NCBI GenBank assembly: GCA_902772985.1
Contig: CACYCP010000013.1
Coordinates: 1-33,374 of the forward strand
Origin: an uncultured Bacteroidia bacterium
Lineage (GTDB): Bacteria; Bacteroidota; Bacteroidia; Bacteroidales; UBA932
Length of the DNA: 33,374 bases
Direction: 5' to 3'
The notes under the pieces were generated by a model, which was not told where the DNA came from, did not search any database, and saw only the letters and a list, made by a program, of their open reading frames with translations. A program made the translations under genes and the position numbers. This document shows positions 1 through 8,196 of this stretch, in pieces (the stretch's first letter is position 1; every line of letters starts with the position of its first letter).

Positions 1-674
<674 letters not shown>

Positions 675-694
675 ACCAGACCACACTTTCTTTT

Positions 695-725
695 AAACGG
701 CAGGCCTCACGGCTTGCCGTTTTCT
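695..725 (+). terminator. Intrinsic terminator of gap
   Basis: A 12-bp stem (695-706 paired with 711-722, one G-T wobble) closes a 4-base TCAC loop and runs into a T-rich tail (TTTTCTTCT). It overlaps the last codons of convergent lpxB. The minus-strand side has no T tract (it reads A-rich), so it should mainly stop gap transcription. Confidence 0.85.
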
Positions 726-1837
726 TCTATTATGGCCTTGGCTACGGCCTTGGACGCTCCGCTTCCGCCAAGCATTTCCCTAAGCTTTGCATAGTCTTCC
801 AGCATTGCACTGCGGTAAAGTCCGTCGCCGGTGAGACGAGTAACTTCCCAGAACAGGTTCTCCGGCGTAAGGTAGTCCTGAATGAGTTCCTTGAAGGCCG
901 CTTTGTCCAGGATAAGGTTTGCAAGTGAAATGTATTTTACCTTGAGGAAAGAGCGTGCAATAATGTAGGTGAGGGGAGCGATGCGGTATCCCACCACCTG
1001 GGGCGTGCCAATGAGGGCCGCCTCCAAAGAAGCTGTGCCTGAATTGATTACGGCAGCCCTGGAATTACGGAGAACGGAATAGGTCTTGCCGAAAACGACG
1101 GAGACGTAATCCCTGTCTCCAATATAGCGGTCATAGTCCTGGGCCTTCCGGGAAGGTGCTGCCGCCACGATGAAACGGTACTCCGGATGGGCCTTGTGCC
1201 AAAGATCGGCAAAGTCCATATAGACCGGCATCATGGAACTTATTTCCGTGTCCCGGCTTCCCGCAAGAAGGGCGATGGAAGGGAGGTCTTCCCTTTCTTC
1301 CTTCAAGTCGGGGCACTGGTCGATGGCATCTATCAGCGGGTTTCCCACATAGGTGCAGGGAACGCCTTTGGATGCGAAATATTCTTTTTCGAAGGGGAAG
1401 ATTATGAAAAGGCGGTCGGTCCAAGCCTTCAACTTGCGGATCCTGCCTTCGCGCGAGGCCCACAGCTTTGGGGCAATGTAATAATAGACGCGGAAGTGCG
1501 CATCGTGGGCGAAATGTGCAATTCTGAAATTGAAGCCGGGATAGTCAATCAGGATGACGGCATCCGGCTTCCAGTTTTTGATGTCCTGCTTGCAAAAACT
1601 TATCTGCCTGGCAAGATAGCGCCACTTTGTCAGAATCTCCCAAATGCCAAGTACGGCGCCCTCCCTGTAGTCTTTTACAAAGCCGTTTCCGCTTTGATGC
1701 TCGCGGTAAACTTCATCCATCAGGGCCCCGCCCCAAAAGCGGATATCGGCCTGGGAATCCTGTTCGTAGAGGGCACGCATAAGCTTGGAACCGTGAAGGT
1801 CCCCCGAGGCTTCTCCTGCTATGAGATAGTATTTCAT
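707..1837 (-). CDS. lpxB: Lipid-A-disaccharide synthase
   Basis: Glycosyltransferase (GT19) joining UDP-2,3-diacylglucosamine and lipid X to form the lipid A disaccharide at the inner membrane; it indicates a Gram-negative envelope. The start at 1837 gives MKYYLIAGEASGDLHGSKLM, with the family N-terminal GEASGD motif at residues 8-13. The frame remains open about 60 residues upstream, but that part is antisense-like sequence inside surE. Length 376 residues is normal. Later conserved stretches include ALLAGSRDTEI, a near match to the family's PGSR motif, and NSGTASLEAALIGTPQVVGYR, which forms the nucleotide-sugar site. Its ATG overlaps the surE TGA by 4 bases (ATGA), so the two are probably translationally coupled. 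Confidence 0.95.
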   Translation of the reverse strand: MKYYLIAGEASGDLHGSKLMRALYEQDSQADIRFWGGALMDEVYREHQSGNGFVKDYREGAVLGIWEILTKWRYLARQISFCKQDIKNWKPDAVILIDYPGFNFRIAHFAHDAHFRVYYYIAPKLWASREGRIRKLKAWTDRLFIIFPFEKEYFASKGVPCTYVGNPLIDAIDQCPDLKEEREDLPSIALLAGSRDTEISSMMPVYMDFADLWHKAHPEYRFIVAAAPSRKAQDYDRYIGDRDYVSVVFGKTYSVLRNSRAAVINSGTASLEAALIGTPQVVGYRIAPLTYIIARSFLKVKYISLANLILDKAAFKELIQDYLTPENLFWEVTRLTGDGLYRSAMLEDYAKLREMLGGSGASKAVAKAIIEENGKP

Positions 1838-2661
1838 AATTTGCGCAGGCGTTCCAGTTCCTGATAATCGGTCCCGTCGGCGCAGAAAGGAGTGATGGTA
1901 ATCCAGCCTTGCTTGACAAGGAGATGGTCGGCCGATGAAGGGTCGTCGTCGGTGCTTACGAATTCCCCTTTCATGAAGCAGGCTTTTTCTCCTTCCTCCA
2001 GTTCCACTCTTTCCTGTTGCCAAAGGAAGGAACTGGTAAGGCCAAGGGCTTCGAGGCGTGCCTCGTCCCAGGCTTCAAATTCCTTTACCCAGTGCCCCTT
2101 GCCCTGCCTTGCGGCCTTTACGCCTTTTATTTCAGACAGCGGAATGGAAGGGAAGTTAATGTTGTAGATAATGCCCTCCCTGTCCGGCCAGTTGTCCAGC
2201 AGTTTTTGGATAATGCCGGGAAGCAAGGCTTCAACGGCACTGAGGTCGGCATCCGGATTATGGTCGCAGAGTGATACGGCTATGGCTTTTATGCCGTTTA
2301 TGGCGCCCTCTTCCGCCGCTCCCATGGTGGCGCTGTAATTTGCACCGGACGATGCGTTGGAGCCGTGATTTATACCGGAAACCACAAGGTCCGGATCGTG
2401 CCGGTTCTCATATTTGAATTCCAGGCCCCACTTTACGCAGGAGGCCGGGGTGGAATCCAGATAACTCCAGCGGCCCGGGCCTTCTTCCGGTAAATCCTTG
2501 TAGCTAAGCTGTTTTCCGCCCAGGGAAACGGCCATGGACATGGCACTTTGGTGATATTTCGGCGCCACAACGGTGACGTCGCCAAAAGCAGCCATCACGC
2601 GGGCCAGGACGTGAATCCCGGCAGCGCGGTAGCCGTCGTCGTTAGACAGCAGGATGCGCAT
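1834..2661 (-). CDS. surE: 5'/3'-nucleotidase SurE
   Basis: Metal-dependent nucleoside monophosphate phosphatase (SurE family), a stationary-phase survival protein in other bacteria. The N-terminus MRILLSNDDG carries the metal-binding D8-D9 pair. SGINHGSN near residue 95, followed by a conserved Gly/Ala-rich helix (NYSATMGAAEEGA), matches the active-site loop; most homologues have SGTVGAA in that place, so the S-A-T-M variant is a minor difference. Length 275 residues is typical. It is third in the operon methyltransferase, PLDc_N-like, surE, lpxB, overlapping the upstream stop by 1 base and the lpxB start by 4. Confidence 0.94.
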   Translation of the reverse strand: MRILLSNDDGYRAAGIHVLARVMAAFGDVTVVAPKYHQSAMSMAVSLGGKQLSYKDLPEEGPGRWSYLDSTPASCVKWGLEFKYENRHDPDLVVSGINHGSNASSGANYSATMGAAEEGAINGIKAIAVSLCDHNPDADLSAVEALLPGIIQKLLDNWPDREGIIYNINFPSIPLSEIKGVKAARQGKGHWVKEFEAWDEARLEALGLTSSFLWQQERVELEEGEKACFMKGEFVSTDDDPSSADHLLVKQGWITITPFCADGTDYQELERLRKL

Positions 2662-2846
2662 TATTTAAACCAGCTGGTGAGCTTGTCCTTGGCGTAAAGG
2701 AAATAGACCAGGATACCAATCCAGCTTGTGAGAAGGACCACGATGGCCGAAATGATTTTACCTCCCGTGGAGATGGGTTTCTTGAAAATGTCCAAAACGG
2801 CAAGGATGGCCAGGACAATACCTGCAATGTAAATGATAGTTGCCAT
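2661..2846 (-). CDS. Small PLDc_N-like two-helix membrane protein
   Basis: A 61-residue protein with two predicted membrane helices (about residues 3-21 and 31-52), a short basic or polar loop (FKKPISTGGK) between them and a charged tail. The pattern, including the SWIG motif in helix 2 and the YAKDK end, resembles the N-terminal domain of cardiolipin synthases (PLDc_N), which also occurs alone as a small protein in Bacteroidota. Function is unknown; it lacks any HKD catalytic motif. It starts 12 bases after the methyltransferase stop, and its stop shares one base with the surE ATG, so it belongs to that operon. Confidence 0.8.
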   Translation of the reverse strand: MATIIYIAGIVLAILAVLDIFKKPISTGGKIISAIVVLLTSWIGILVYFLYAKDKLTSWFK

Positions 2847-2858
2847 AATCAGTAAAAT

Positions 2859-4058
2859 TTACTCCGTAAAGTTAATAATTTCCTGCGGAATTCCAACAAT
2901 GAGGAGCCTTTCCTCTCCCGATTTCACCCCGAAAACATGGGCTTCTCCGCCCGAAGCTACGCCCAGCTTTGCGCGCAGCTGCTCCGAACTTAAAGGAATG
3001 TTCCGGGCCGATACTTCCGCCCTTCCCAGCCTTTTCCCCAGTTCTTTCATATTCCTATTGTTCAGCGGCAGTATCTCCTTAATCCTGAACCATTTGCCGA
3101 AGCCTTCCAGCGCCTTGACCGGTGCGGCGGCATAGAAAAGATGTGTGGAGGTGGAGAGTTTTTCAAGGCCGAATCGAAGGGTGGGCAGAAGGAATTCGCC
3201 CGATTTCAGAAGGGCTTTTCCGGGCTCGAAGAGGTAGTTCCTTTCATTCTGGCCAATCTGCGGCGAGCCGGTGCATCCCTTGTCAACGCAGAGCGTTTTT
3301 CCGTTTTCGTAAATTATCGTTGAAGGACTGTCTTCCCAGTTTTTGTCCAGAAGAAAGAGGAGTTCCTTGCACTCTCCGTCCAGGGCGACAATATGAATCT
3401 CCCGTATGAGAGGGAGTTGTTTTTTAAGCAAGCTGATATCGGCCATGGGGGAGAGTTTGAGAAGGAGCCTGGGGCAGGCGCCGAAAAGCTCCGGAAGGAG
3501 CGTCAGGACATTGGGGCTGCAATCTTCCAGACGGAATACCTTTCGTCCTTCGCTGTCCCGCCGGGCGGGGTCCAGGAAAATGACGTCCGGAGAAAAACCG
3601 TCAAGCACATCGGCAAGTTTTCCCTCTTCCAGCATCATATTTCTCACCATTATATTATGGGCTCCGAGAAGGGGAAAATTGTGCCTGGCGGCCTTTGCCA
3701 GGGAGGGATTCATATCGTTGTAAAGGACCTCCTGGAAAATGAGGGAAAACGCCCAGCAGTCCACTCCAAGGCCGCCTGTCAGGTCGGCGATGCGTTTTCC
3801 GCCAAGGCTGGCCGCCACAGCCCCCTTGTAGCGGGCGGTTTCCGAGGAAGAGCATTGTTCGGCGCTTAACCGGATGGGGTAGTGGAGCGACGGAAGCGCG
3901 TGCCACTCAGGCACTTTGCCTTTGATTTTCCGCCGGGCTTCCAGGGTGGAAAGCGCCAGGTGGAAGTCGTCGGCATCGGCCTTGAATTTTTCCCTTGAGA
4001 GGGCTAAAACGGCCAAATCGTCGTCGTCGTGCGCCAATATGAATTCCTGGAATATCAC
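2859..4058 (-). CDS. Class I SAM-dependent methyltransferase, THUMP-like (PG_1098 type)
   Basis: Predicted nucleic-acid methyltransferase of the Bacteroidota family with an N-terminal ferredoxin-like region, a Rossmann methyltransferase core and a C-terminal THUMP-like domain; the substrate is unknown to me. SAM motif I reads IADLTGGLGVD and the catalytic-loop region reads VIFLDPARRD. The C-terminal part (SARNIPLSSEQLRAKLG and later) fits the THUMP-like tail. I start it at GTG 4058 (MIFQEFILAHDDDD, 399 residues). That matches the expected family N-terminus and sits exactly 5 bases after a -7 box. An ATG 14 codons upstream would lie over the promoter. The much longer open frame further upstream is antisense to the mutase gene. 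First gene of the operon leading to lpxB. Confidence 0.85.
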   Translation of the reverse strand: MIFQEFILAHDDDDLAVLALSREKFKADADDFHLALSTLEARRKIKGKVPEWHALPSLHYPIRLSAEQCSSSETARYKGAVAASLGGKRIADLTGGLGVDCWAFSLIFQEVLYNDMNPSLAKAARHNFPLLGAHNIMVRNMMLEEGKLADVLDGFSPDVIFLDPARRDSEGRKVFRLEDCSPNVLTLLPELFGACPRLLLKLSPMADISLLKKQLPLIREIHIVALDGECKELLFLLDKNWEDSPSTIIYENGKTLCVDKGCTGSPQIGQNERNYLFEPGKALLKSGEFLLPTLRFGLEKLSTSTHLFYAAAPVKALEGFGKWFRIKEILPLNNRNMKELGKRLGRAEVSARNIPLSSEQLRAKLGVASGGEAHVFGVKSGEERLLIVGIPQEIINFTE

Positions 4059-4059
4059 C

Positions 4060-4090
4060 TTGCAAAAATACGGAATAATCTTTAAATTTG
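4060..4090 (+). promoter_or_regulatory. Promoter for the phosphohexomutase gene
   Basis: Bacteroides-type promoter: TTG at 4060-4062, a 20-bp spacer, then TAAATTTG at 4083-4090 (consensus TAnnTTTG). The expected start site is near 4095, giving a leader of about 27 bases before ATG 4122. It overlaps the opposite-strand promoter over nearly its full length. Confidence 0.8.
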
Positions 4091-4093
4091 CAG
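4063..4093 (-). promoter_or_regulatory. Promoter for the methyltransferase-lpxB operon
   Basis: Minus-strand CTG at 4093-4091 (one mismatch to TTG), a 20-bp spacer, then TATTTTTG at 4070-4063. The predicted start site falls at 4058, the first base of the GTG start codon, suggesting a leaderless message. Confidence 0.7.
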
Positions 4094-4121
4094 GACACAT
4101 AGACTCTAAAACTAGAAACTC

Positions 4122-5786
4122 ATGAAAGGATACTTGGAAATTGCCCAAAGTTGGCTCAACGGTAATTTTGACGCCCAGACCAAAGCCGAAGTTAAAAACC
4201 TTATGGATACCGACCCCGTAGCGCTGGAAGATGCGTTCTACAGGAATCTTGAGTTCGGCACAGGCGGCCTTCGCGGAATTATGGGCGTAGGTACCAACAG
4301 GATGAACAAATATACGGTGGGAATGGCCACCCAGGGCCTTGCAAACTATATCAAGGCCCACGTGGAAGGCCCCAAGAGCGTTTGCATCTCCTTCGATTCC
4401 AGGAACAATTCGGCCCTTTTCGCCCAGATATCGGCCGATGTCCTTTCGAATAACGGCATCAAGGTCTATCTTTTCGAAGGCCTCCGTCCCACTCCGGAGC
4501 TTAGCTACAGCATCCGCCTGAAAAAGGCCACTGCCGGCATAATGGTAACGGCCAGCCATAACCCCAAGGAGTACAACGGCTACAAGGTTTTCTGGAGCGA
4601 CGGCGGACAGATTACCTCGCCGGTTGACAAGGACATCGTAGCGGAAGTCGCCAAGATCGAGGACCCTGCCGATGTGCTCTTCGCTCCGGTCGAAGGCATT
4701 GAAAAAGCCCCGGTGGAAATGATGGGCAGGGAAGTGGACCAGTGCTACCTGAGGGATATCACCTCGCTTGCCCTCAGCCCGGAAGCCGTGAAGAAACATT
4801 CAGACCTCAAAATCGTATATACCCCGCTTCACGGCTGCGGCGTGCGCCTTATGCCGGAAGCCCTGAATATGATTGGTTTCAAGAATATTATCCACGTTCC
4901 GGAGCAGGACGTGAACGACGGCAATTTCCCCACTGTCCTTTCTCCCAACCCGGAGGAGCCCGCTGCCATGAAAATGGCTTTGGAAAAGGCCGATGAAACA
5001 GGTGCGGACCTTGTCCTTGCCACCGACCCGGACGCCGACCGCCTTGGTATTGCAGTCCGTGACAACGAGGGCAATATGGTCCAGCTCACCGGAAACCAGA
5101 CCTGGTCCTTCCTCACATATTACGTCCTTACCCGCTGGAAGGAACTGGGCAAACTGGACGGCAGGGGATATGTGGTCAAAACCATCGTCACTTCGGAGCT
5201 TATCGCTGCAATATGCGAGAGTTTCGGCGTGAAATGCTACAACGTCCTCACCGGTTTCAAGTACATTGCCGAAATCGTGAAGCAGAACGAGGGCAAGGGA
5301 GTATTCATTTGCGGCGGCGAGGAAAGCTACGGCTTCAACCTTGGAGAGTTCGTCCGCGACAAGTGCGCACAGGTGGCCGGCTGCATGGTGGCGGAATGTG
5401 CCGCCTGGGCCGCCGAGCAGGGCCTCAGCCTTTGGCAGTTGCTCCAAAAAGTCTATGAGCAGTACGGCCTGTACGTGGAAAAGATGGTGTACATTGTTCG
5501 AAAGGGTAAATCCGGAGCAGAAGAAATCCAGAAGATTATGGCGGATTACCGTGCCTGCCCTCCCGCCACGATTGCAGGCAGCCCTCTCGCCAAGGTAATA
5601 GACTATCTTAAGCCGGAAGAAACAGGGCTTCCGCAAAGCAATGTCCTCCAGTTCTTCAACGAGGCCGGCGATGTGGTTTCCGTCCGTCCTTCCGGCACCG
5701 AGCCCAAGATCAAGTTCTACTTCGGTGCCAAGGGTTCCGACGCCCCGCAGAAGATAGAAATGCTTAAAGCCCAGTTTATCAGCTGA
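4122..5786 (+). CDS. Phosphoglucomutase/phosphomannomutase (alpha-D-phosphohexomutase)
   Basis: Interconverts hexose 1- and 6-phosphates, linking glycolysis with sugar-nucleotide synthesis. All four family motifs are visible: the phosphoserine loop [11 protein letters not shown] (Ser145), the Mg-binding DPDAD (residues 302-306), the sugar-binding GGEESYGF (398 onward) and the phosphate-binding [11 protein letters not shown] (522 onward). Length 554 residues fits the PGM2-like type common in Bacteroidota (about 550-590). It has its own promoter and stands alone, divergent from the lpxB operon. Whether glucose or mannose phosphate is the main substrate cannot be told from sequence; the mannose-1-phosphate guanylyltransferase at 8193-9233 would use one possible product. 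Confidence 0.93.
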   Translation: MKGYLEIAQSWLNGNFDAQTKAEVKNLMDTDPVALEDAFYRNLEFGTGGLRGIMGVGTNRMNKYTVGMATQGLANYIKAHVEGPKSVCISFDSRNNSALFAQISADVLSNNGIKVYLFEGLRPTPELSYSIRLKKATAGIMVTASHNPKEYNGYKVFWSDGGQITSPVDKDIVAEVAKIEDPADVLFAPVEGIEKAPVEMMGREVDQCYLRDITSLALSPEAVKKHSDLKIVYTPLHGCGVRLMPEALNMIGFKNIIHVPEQDVNDGNFPTVLSPNPEEPAAMKMALEKADETGADLVLATDPDADRLGIAVRDNEGNMVQLTGNQTWSFLTYYVLTRWKELGKLDGRGYVVKTIVTSELIAAICESFGVKCYNVLTGFKYIAEIVKQNEGKGVFICGGEESYGFNLGEFVRDKCAQVAGCMVAECAAWAAEQGLSLWQLLQKVYEQYGLYVEKMVYIVRKGKSGAEEIQKIMADYRACPPATIAGSPLAKVIDYLKPEETGLPQSNVLQFFNEAGDVVSVRPSGTEPKIKFYFGAKGSDAPQKIEMLKAQFIS

Positions 5787-5802
5787 TAATAGCCTTTTCC
5801 TG

Positions 5803-5970
5803 CAGCAGCTCTCCGGTGGCCCGCAGCAGCGCGTGGCCATCGTCCGTGCCGTGGTTGCAGGACCGAAATTGATTCTGGCCGATGAACCTACGGGTAACCT
5901 GGATTCTAAGAACGGTAAAGAGGTGATGGACCTGCTTGCCGAAGGTACATCCATCGTGAACGAACTATAA
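5803..5970 (+). pseudogene. Fragment of a MacB/LolD-type ABC transporter ATPase
   Basis: Translating from 5803 gives an ABC signature ([14 protein letters not shown]), then Walker B and D-loop ([13 protein letters not shown]), then a short helix and a stop at 5968-5970. This is the central to C-terminal part of a MacB/LolD/FtsE-like ATPase. Walker A, the Q-loop and the H-loop histidine are absent, and after [10 protein letters not shown] the sequence jumps to a short tail (TSIVNEL), consistent with an internal deletion. There is no start codon or room for the N-terminus, because the mutase stop is 16 bases upstream. The proline in SGGP and valine in IVRA also deviate from consensus. I read it as a non-functional remnant left by recombination or deletion, not related to the ABC gene next door on the other strand. 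Confidence 0.85.
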
Positions 5971-6007
5971 GTAGATGCCTGGTCAGGGCCGTCCAAACAA
6001 GGAAAAA

Positions 6008-6661
6008 CTACCGCAGGTAGCCGTGCCGGACCAGGTCTTCGCGGCTGTGGACAGGTGTGGTGTAGCCATCGGCTATGACAAAGAGATTGTCGGCCACGGA
6101 AGAGATGGCGTCGTAGTTATGGTCGGTCACAATTATGCCGTGGCTCTGGCTACGCTCCCGGATCAGGGCCTTGACCTCATCTATGTTCACGGGATCGACC
6201 TGAGTGAAAGGTTCGTCCAGAATATAGAACGGGGCTTCACTCATCAGCACCAGATAGAGTTCTGCCAGGCGGGCTTCACCTCCGGAAAGCTCGTAGATGG
6301 GCGAATAGTAATGCCGGGAGAACTTGGGGGCCCAGTTCACGAAGGTCCAGTAGTTAACGCCATAAAGTTCGAATGCCCGGCACAACTTCATTCCTTCCGG
6401 CAGCAGACGCCCCTGCGGAAGATACTTGATTGAATAGCCGATAATCTGTCTGTCCACAGGCTTTCCGTCAAGGCTCACCATCACATTCTCCACCCTCAGC
6501 CCGCCCATCAAGGCACGGAACATACAGGATTTGCCGGCGCCGTTTAGGCCCAGCAAGCCCGTTACCATCCCCGTCTCGGAAGTTATGTAGCCGCCGCTCA
6601 GGACCGTCTTGTCGCCAAAACGGACCACTACGCTGTCCACTATGAGTGTGTGTTTATCCAT
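6008..6661 (-). CDS. ABC transporter ATP-binding protein
   Basis: A 217-residue nucleotide-binding subunit: Walker A GLNGAGKS (38-45), Q-loop near YLPQGRLLP, signature [10 protein letters not shown], Walker B FYILDEPF and H-loop TDHNY are all present, so it should hydrolyse ATP. It resembles LptB/LivG-like or antibiotic-exporter ATPases more than MacB types, but the subfamily is not certain. It follows a 105-residue membrane protein with an 8-base overlap (ATGGATAA), so the pair is probably co-translated and forms one transporter. No substrate-binding protein is nearby, which favours export or a non-import role. The substrate is unknown. Confidence 0.85.
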   Translation of the reverse strand: MDKHTLIVDSVVVRFGDKTVLSGGYITSETGMVTGLLGLNGAGKSCMFRALMGGLRVENVMVSLDGKPVDRQIIGYSIKYLPQGRLLPEGMKLCRAFELYGVNYWTFVNWAPKFSRHYYSPIYELSGGEARLAELYLVLMSEAPFYILDEPFTQVDPVNIDEVKALIRERSQSHGIIVTDHNYDAISSVADNLFVIADGYTTPVHSREDLVRHGYLR

Positions 6662-6971
6662 AAATTATGAGGATGGCAGTCAGGAGAATCGCCAGAGACA
6701 GGAAATCAATTAACAGTACGCTCAATTGCAGTTTCCGCTTGGAAAGCCCCAGGTTGATATAGAAGAATATGGCATCACGATCCCTGAACTGCCTGATTAA
6801 GAAGAAGGTGACGGTGTACAAAATGGCCTTGATGATGAATGAATCCACGAAAAACGGATAAGAAATGCCCATCGAAAGCCACTTTGCGCACACAAGATTA
6901 TACACCAGGCCCACAACGAACTGGGCTTTCCCGTAACTCCAGATAAGATAGATGCGGTCACGAAGGCTCAT
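6654..6971 (-). CDS. Small three-helix membrane protein, probable partner of the ABC ATPase
   Basis: 105 residues starting MSLRDRIYLIWSYGK at 6971; the frame stays open 10 codons upstream, but that segment is not protein-like. Three hydrophobic segments are visible, at about residues 17-37, 42-62 and 81-105. Between the last two is FFYINLGLSKRKLQL, which resembles the cytoplasmic coupling stretch of ABC-2 type permeases (an aromatic residue, NLG, then basic residues before a helix). Overlap of 8 bases with the ATPase gene supports a shared complex. Ordinary ABC permeases have six helices in 220 residues or more, so this would have to act as an oligomer or with another subunit. I do not recognise a named family. 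Confidence 0.7.
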   Translation of the reverse strand: MSLRDRIYLIWSYGKAQFVVGLVYNLVCAKWLSMGISYPFFVDSFIIKAILYTVTFFLIRQFRDRDAIFFYINLGLSKRKLQLSVLLIDFLSLAILLTAILIIYG

Positions 6972-7148
6972 ACAATTAAAATTGCTGAATGGAGGATTCA
7001 ATTATTGTGCCTTTATATTTCCCAGCCCTTTGATGACGGAGCGCTCCCATCGGATAATCCTCGGCTCCGTGCACGAAAATGACGGATTTGGTGCACAGGT
7101 TCGATTTGCAGGGATTCCGCTGTAAGCAAACTTCCAGGTCAGGCCACT
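6972..7148. other. Non-coding stretch with inverted repeats
   Basis: No convincing gene. It holds a perfect 7-bp inverted repeat, ACGGAGC (7036-7042) with GCTCCGT (7064-7070), the octamer ATGACGGA twice (7033-7040, 7079-7086), and the palindrome GTGCAC twice (7069-7074, 7091-7096). On the minus strand a start-less open frame of about 55-60 codons ends at 6976 and includes KSVIFVHGAEDYPMGAL. It could be gene debris or a dispersed repeat. Function unknown. Confidence 0.4.
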
Positions 7149-7177
7149 AAAAAAGCACCGCATTTCCAATGCGATGC
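7149..7177 (-). terminator. Intrinsic terminator of the tRNA-Ala gene
   Basis: On the minus strand a 10-bp stem (GCATCGCATT with AATGCGGTGC, one T-G wobble) around a GGA loop is followed at once by TTTTTT (7154-7149). It starts 12 bases beyond the 3' end of the tRNA. Confidence 0.9.
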
Positions 7178-7189
7178 CATTTACTCTTG

Positions 7190-7262
7190 TGGAGCATAGG
7201 GGATTCGAACCCCTGACCTATAGATTGCGAACCTATCGCTCTACCAACTGAGCTAATACCCC
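7190..7262 (-). tRNA. tRNA-Ala, anticodon CGC
   Basis: The minus-strand sequence folds as a 73-base cloverleaf. The acceptor stem is GGGGTAT/ATGCTCC, the D arm GCTC-AGTTGGTA-GAGC, the anticodon arm ATAGG-TTCGCAA-TCTAT with anticodon CGC at positions 34-36, and the T arm AGGGG-TTCGAAT-CCCCT. A G3-T70 wobble pair, the alanine identity element, is present together with A73, which settles Ala over any misplaced Cys (GCA) reading. CCA is not encoded. It would read GCG codons. Confidence 0.94.
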
Positions 7263-7274
7263 GGAAAAGGACTG

Positions 7275-7305
7275 CAAAATTAGAGGTTTTCCCTCAAACT
7301 TGCAA
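7275..7305 (-). promoter_or_regulatory. Promoter of the tRNA-Ala gene
   Basis: Minus-strand TTG (7305-7303), a 20-bp spacer and TAATTTTG (7282-7275) match the Bacteroides consensus exactly. The predicted start site near 7270 leaves a leader of about 8 bases before the mature tRNA. Confidence 0.82.
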
Positions 7306-7308
7306 GCT

Positions 7309-8196
7309 CTATCTGCAATTTGTTACCGCAATGATGTTGGGAACGATGCGCTGCCCTTCGTTGTCGAAACGGCGGTTGTCGCAGGGATGGTTGATAACCC
7401 CGTCCGGCAAGGTCCAGAGGGTGGATGAACCGCCGCCGTCAAGGTTCAGTGCGTCGGTGAGGCCTATCATTCCGGCGAGATCGGTGAGCTGGGCGATGGT
7501 CATTCCAGCGGCATTGTCTTTGGCGCGGCCATCCACAACCACCAGCCAGATATAACCGCCGGCATCCTGGCCGATAAGGGAGCGGGGATGGCGGAAATTA
7601 TAGAAGCTTTCCCAGCCGGGAGTGTCCTCGCCGTAAACGAAGATCTGGTTTTCATCGATGAGGATGGGGTTGCTTTCCATAAGCTCGCGGTGGTAATCTC
7701 CTTCCGATGCGTAAAAGAGTGAATCTGTGGCATCTATGAAAATGCCGTCCATATTTACAATTACGGCACCATGGGGGTGGAAGGATCCAGCGTAGGAATT
7801 CTCGCTGACGGTAAAGCCGTCGTCCTTGACGAAGGTAATTCCCACCAGCTCCTTCATGTTGAAAAAACTGCCGTTAATGCCCGCTACAGCGCCGTGCTTG
7901 AGACAAAGCGCGCTGGTGCTGTCGGCCTTTTCACCTTCGGCCGTTATGATATCCAGGCCGAAAACCGCAGGATTGATGCGGACGAATGAAATGGCCTGAG
8001 GGCTGTCGAAGAGCCCGTCCGTCAGCCATTGACCATAGACTCCATCGGCCTTCAAGGCTTTGGAAGGGGAGAGGGGGGCTCCGGTTTCAAGGTCGCAAAG
8101 GTAAGTGGCATTGTCGAAAAAGGAGGGCTCCCTTTGGCTGCAGCCCATGCAAATGAGAGCTGCCGCAATGGCGCTAAATGCTATTCTTGTTTTCAT
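7309..8196 (-). CDS. Secreted phosphodiester glycosidase (NAGPA domain) family protein
   Basis: 295 residues from the ATG at 8196, which overlaps the upstream TGA as ATGA. The N-terminus MKTRIAFSAIAAALICMGCSQ is a signal peptide ending in a possible but imperfect lipobox (Cys at 19), so it is probably an envelope lipoprotein. The body matches the NAGPA/DUF2233 fold, whose mammalian member removes GlcNAc from phosphodiester caps: AGINGSFFN, HPRSLIG, VVVDGRAKDNAAGMTIAQL, DALNLDGGGSSTLW and a late NEGQRIVPNI. Bacterial relatives act on cell-surface or glycan phosphodiesters, but the substrate here is unknown. Coupling to the GDP-mannose gene hints at glycan metabolism. The longer open frame upstream lies inside that gene and is rejected. 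Confidence 0.85.
   Translation of the reverse strand: MKTRIAFSAIAAALICMGCSQREPSFFDNATYLCDLETGAPLSPSKALKADGVYGQWLTDGLFDSPQAISFVRINPAVFGLDIITAEGEKADSTSALCLKHGAVAGINGSFFNMKELVGITFVKDDGFTVSENSYAGSFHPHGAVIVNMDGIFIDATDSLFYASEGDYHRELMESNPILIDENQIFVYGEDTPGWESFYNFRHPRSLIGQDAGGYIWLVVVDGRAKDNAAGMTIAQLTDLAGMIGLTDALNLDGGGSSTLWTLPDGVINHPCDNRRFDNEGQRIVPNIIAVTNCR

Noticed and set aside
1838..2023. Longer N-terminus for LpxB
   Set aside because: The extra residues are Arg-rich shadow sequence inside surE; the family start MKYYLIAGEASGD is at 1837.
4059..4799. Upstream extension of the methyltransferase frame
   Set aside because: It runs antisense into the phosphohexomutase gene and across both promoters; the recognisable protein begins near GTG 4058.
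4800..5996. 398-codon minus-strand frame opposite the phosphohexomutase
   Set aside because: Shadow of the mutase coding strand, no recognisable domain.
5971..6433. 152-codon plus-strand frame starting MPGQGRPN
   Set aside because: Antisense to the ABC ATPase gene, which has all nucleotide-binding motifs.
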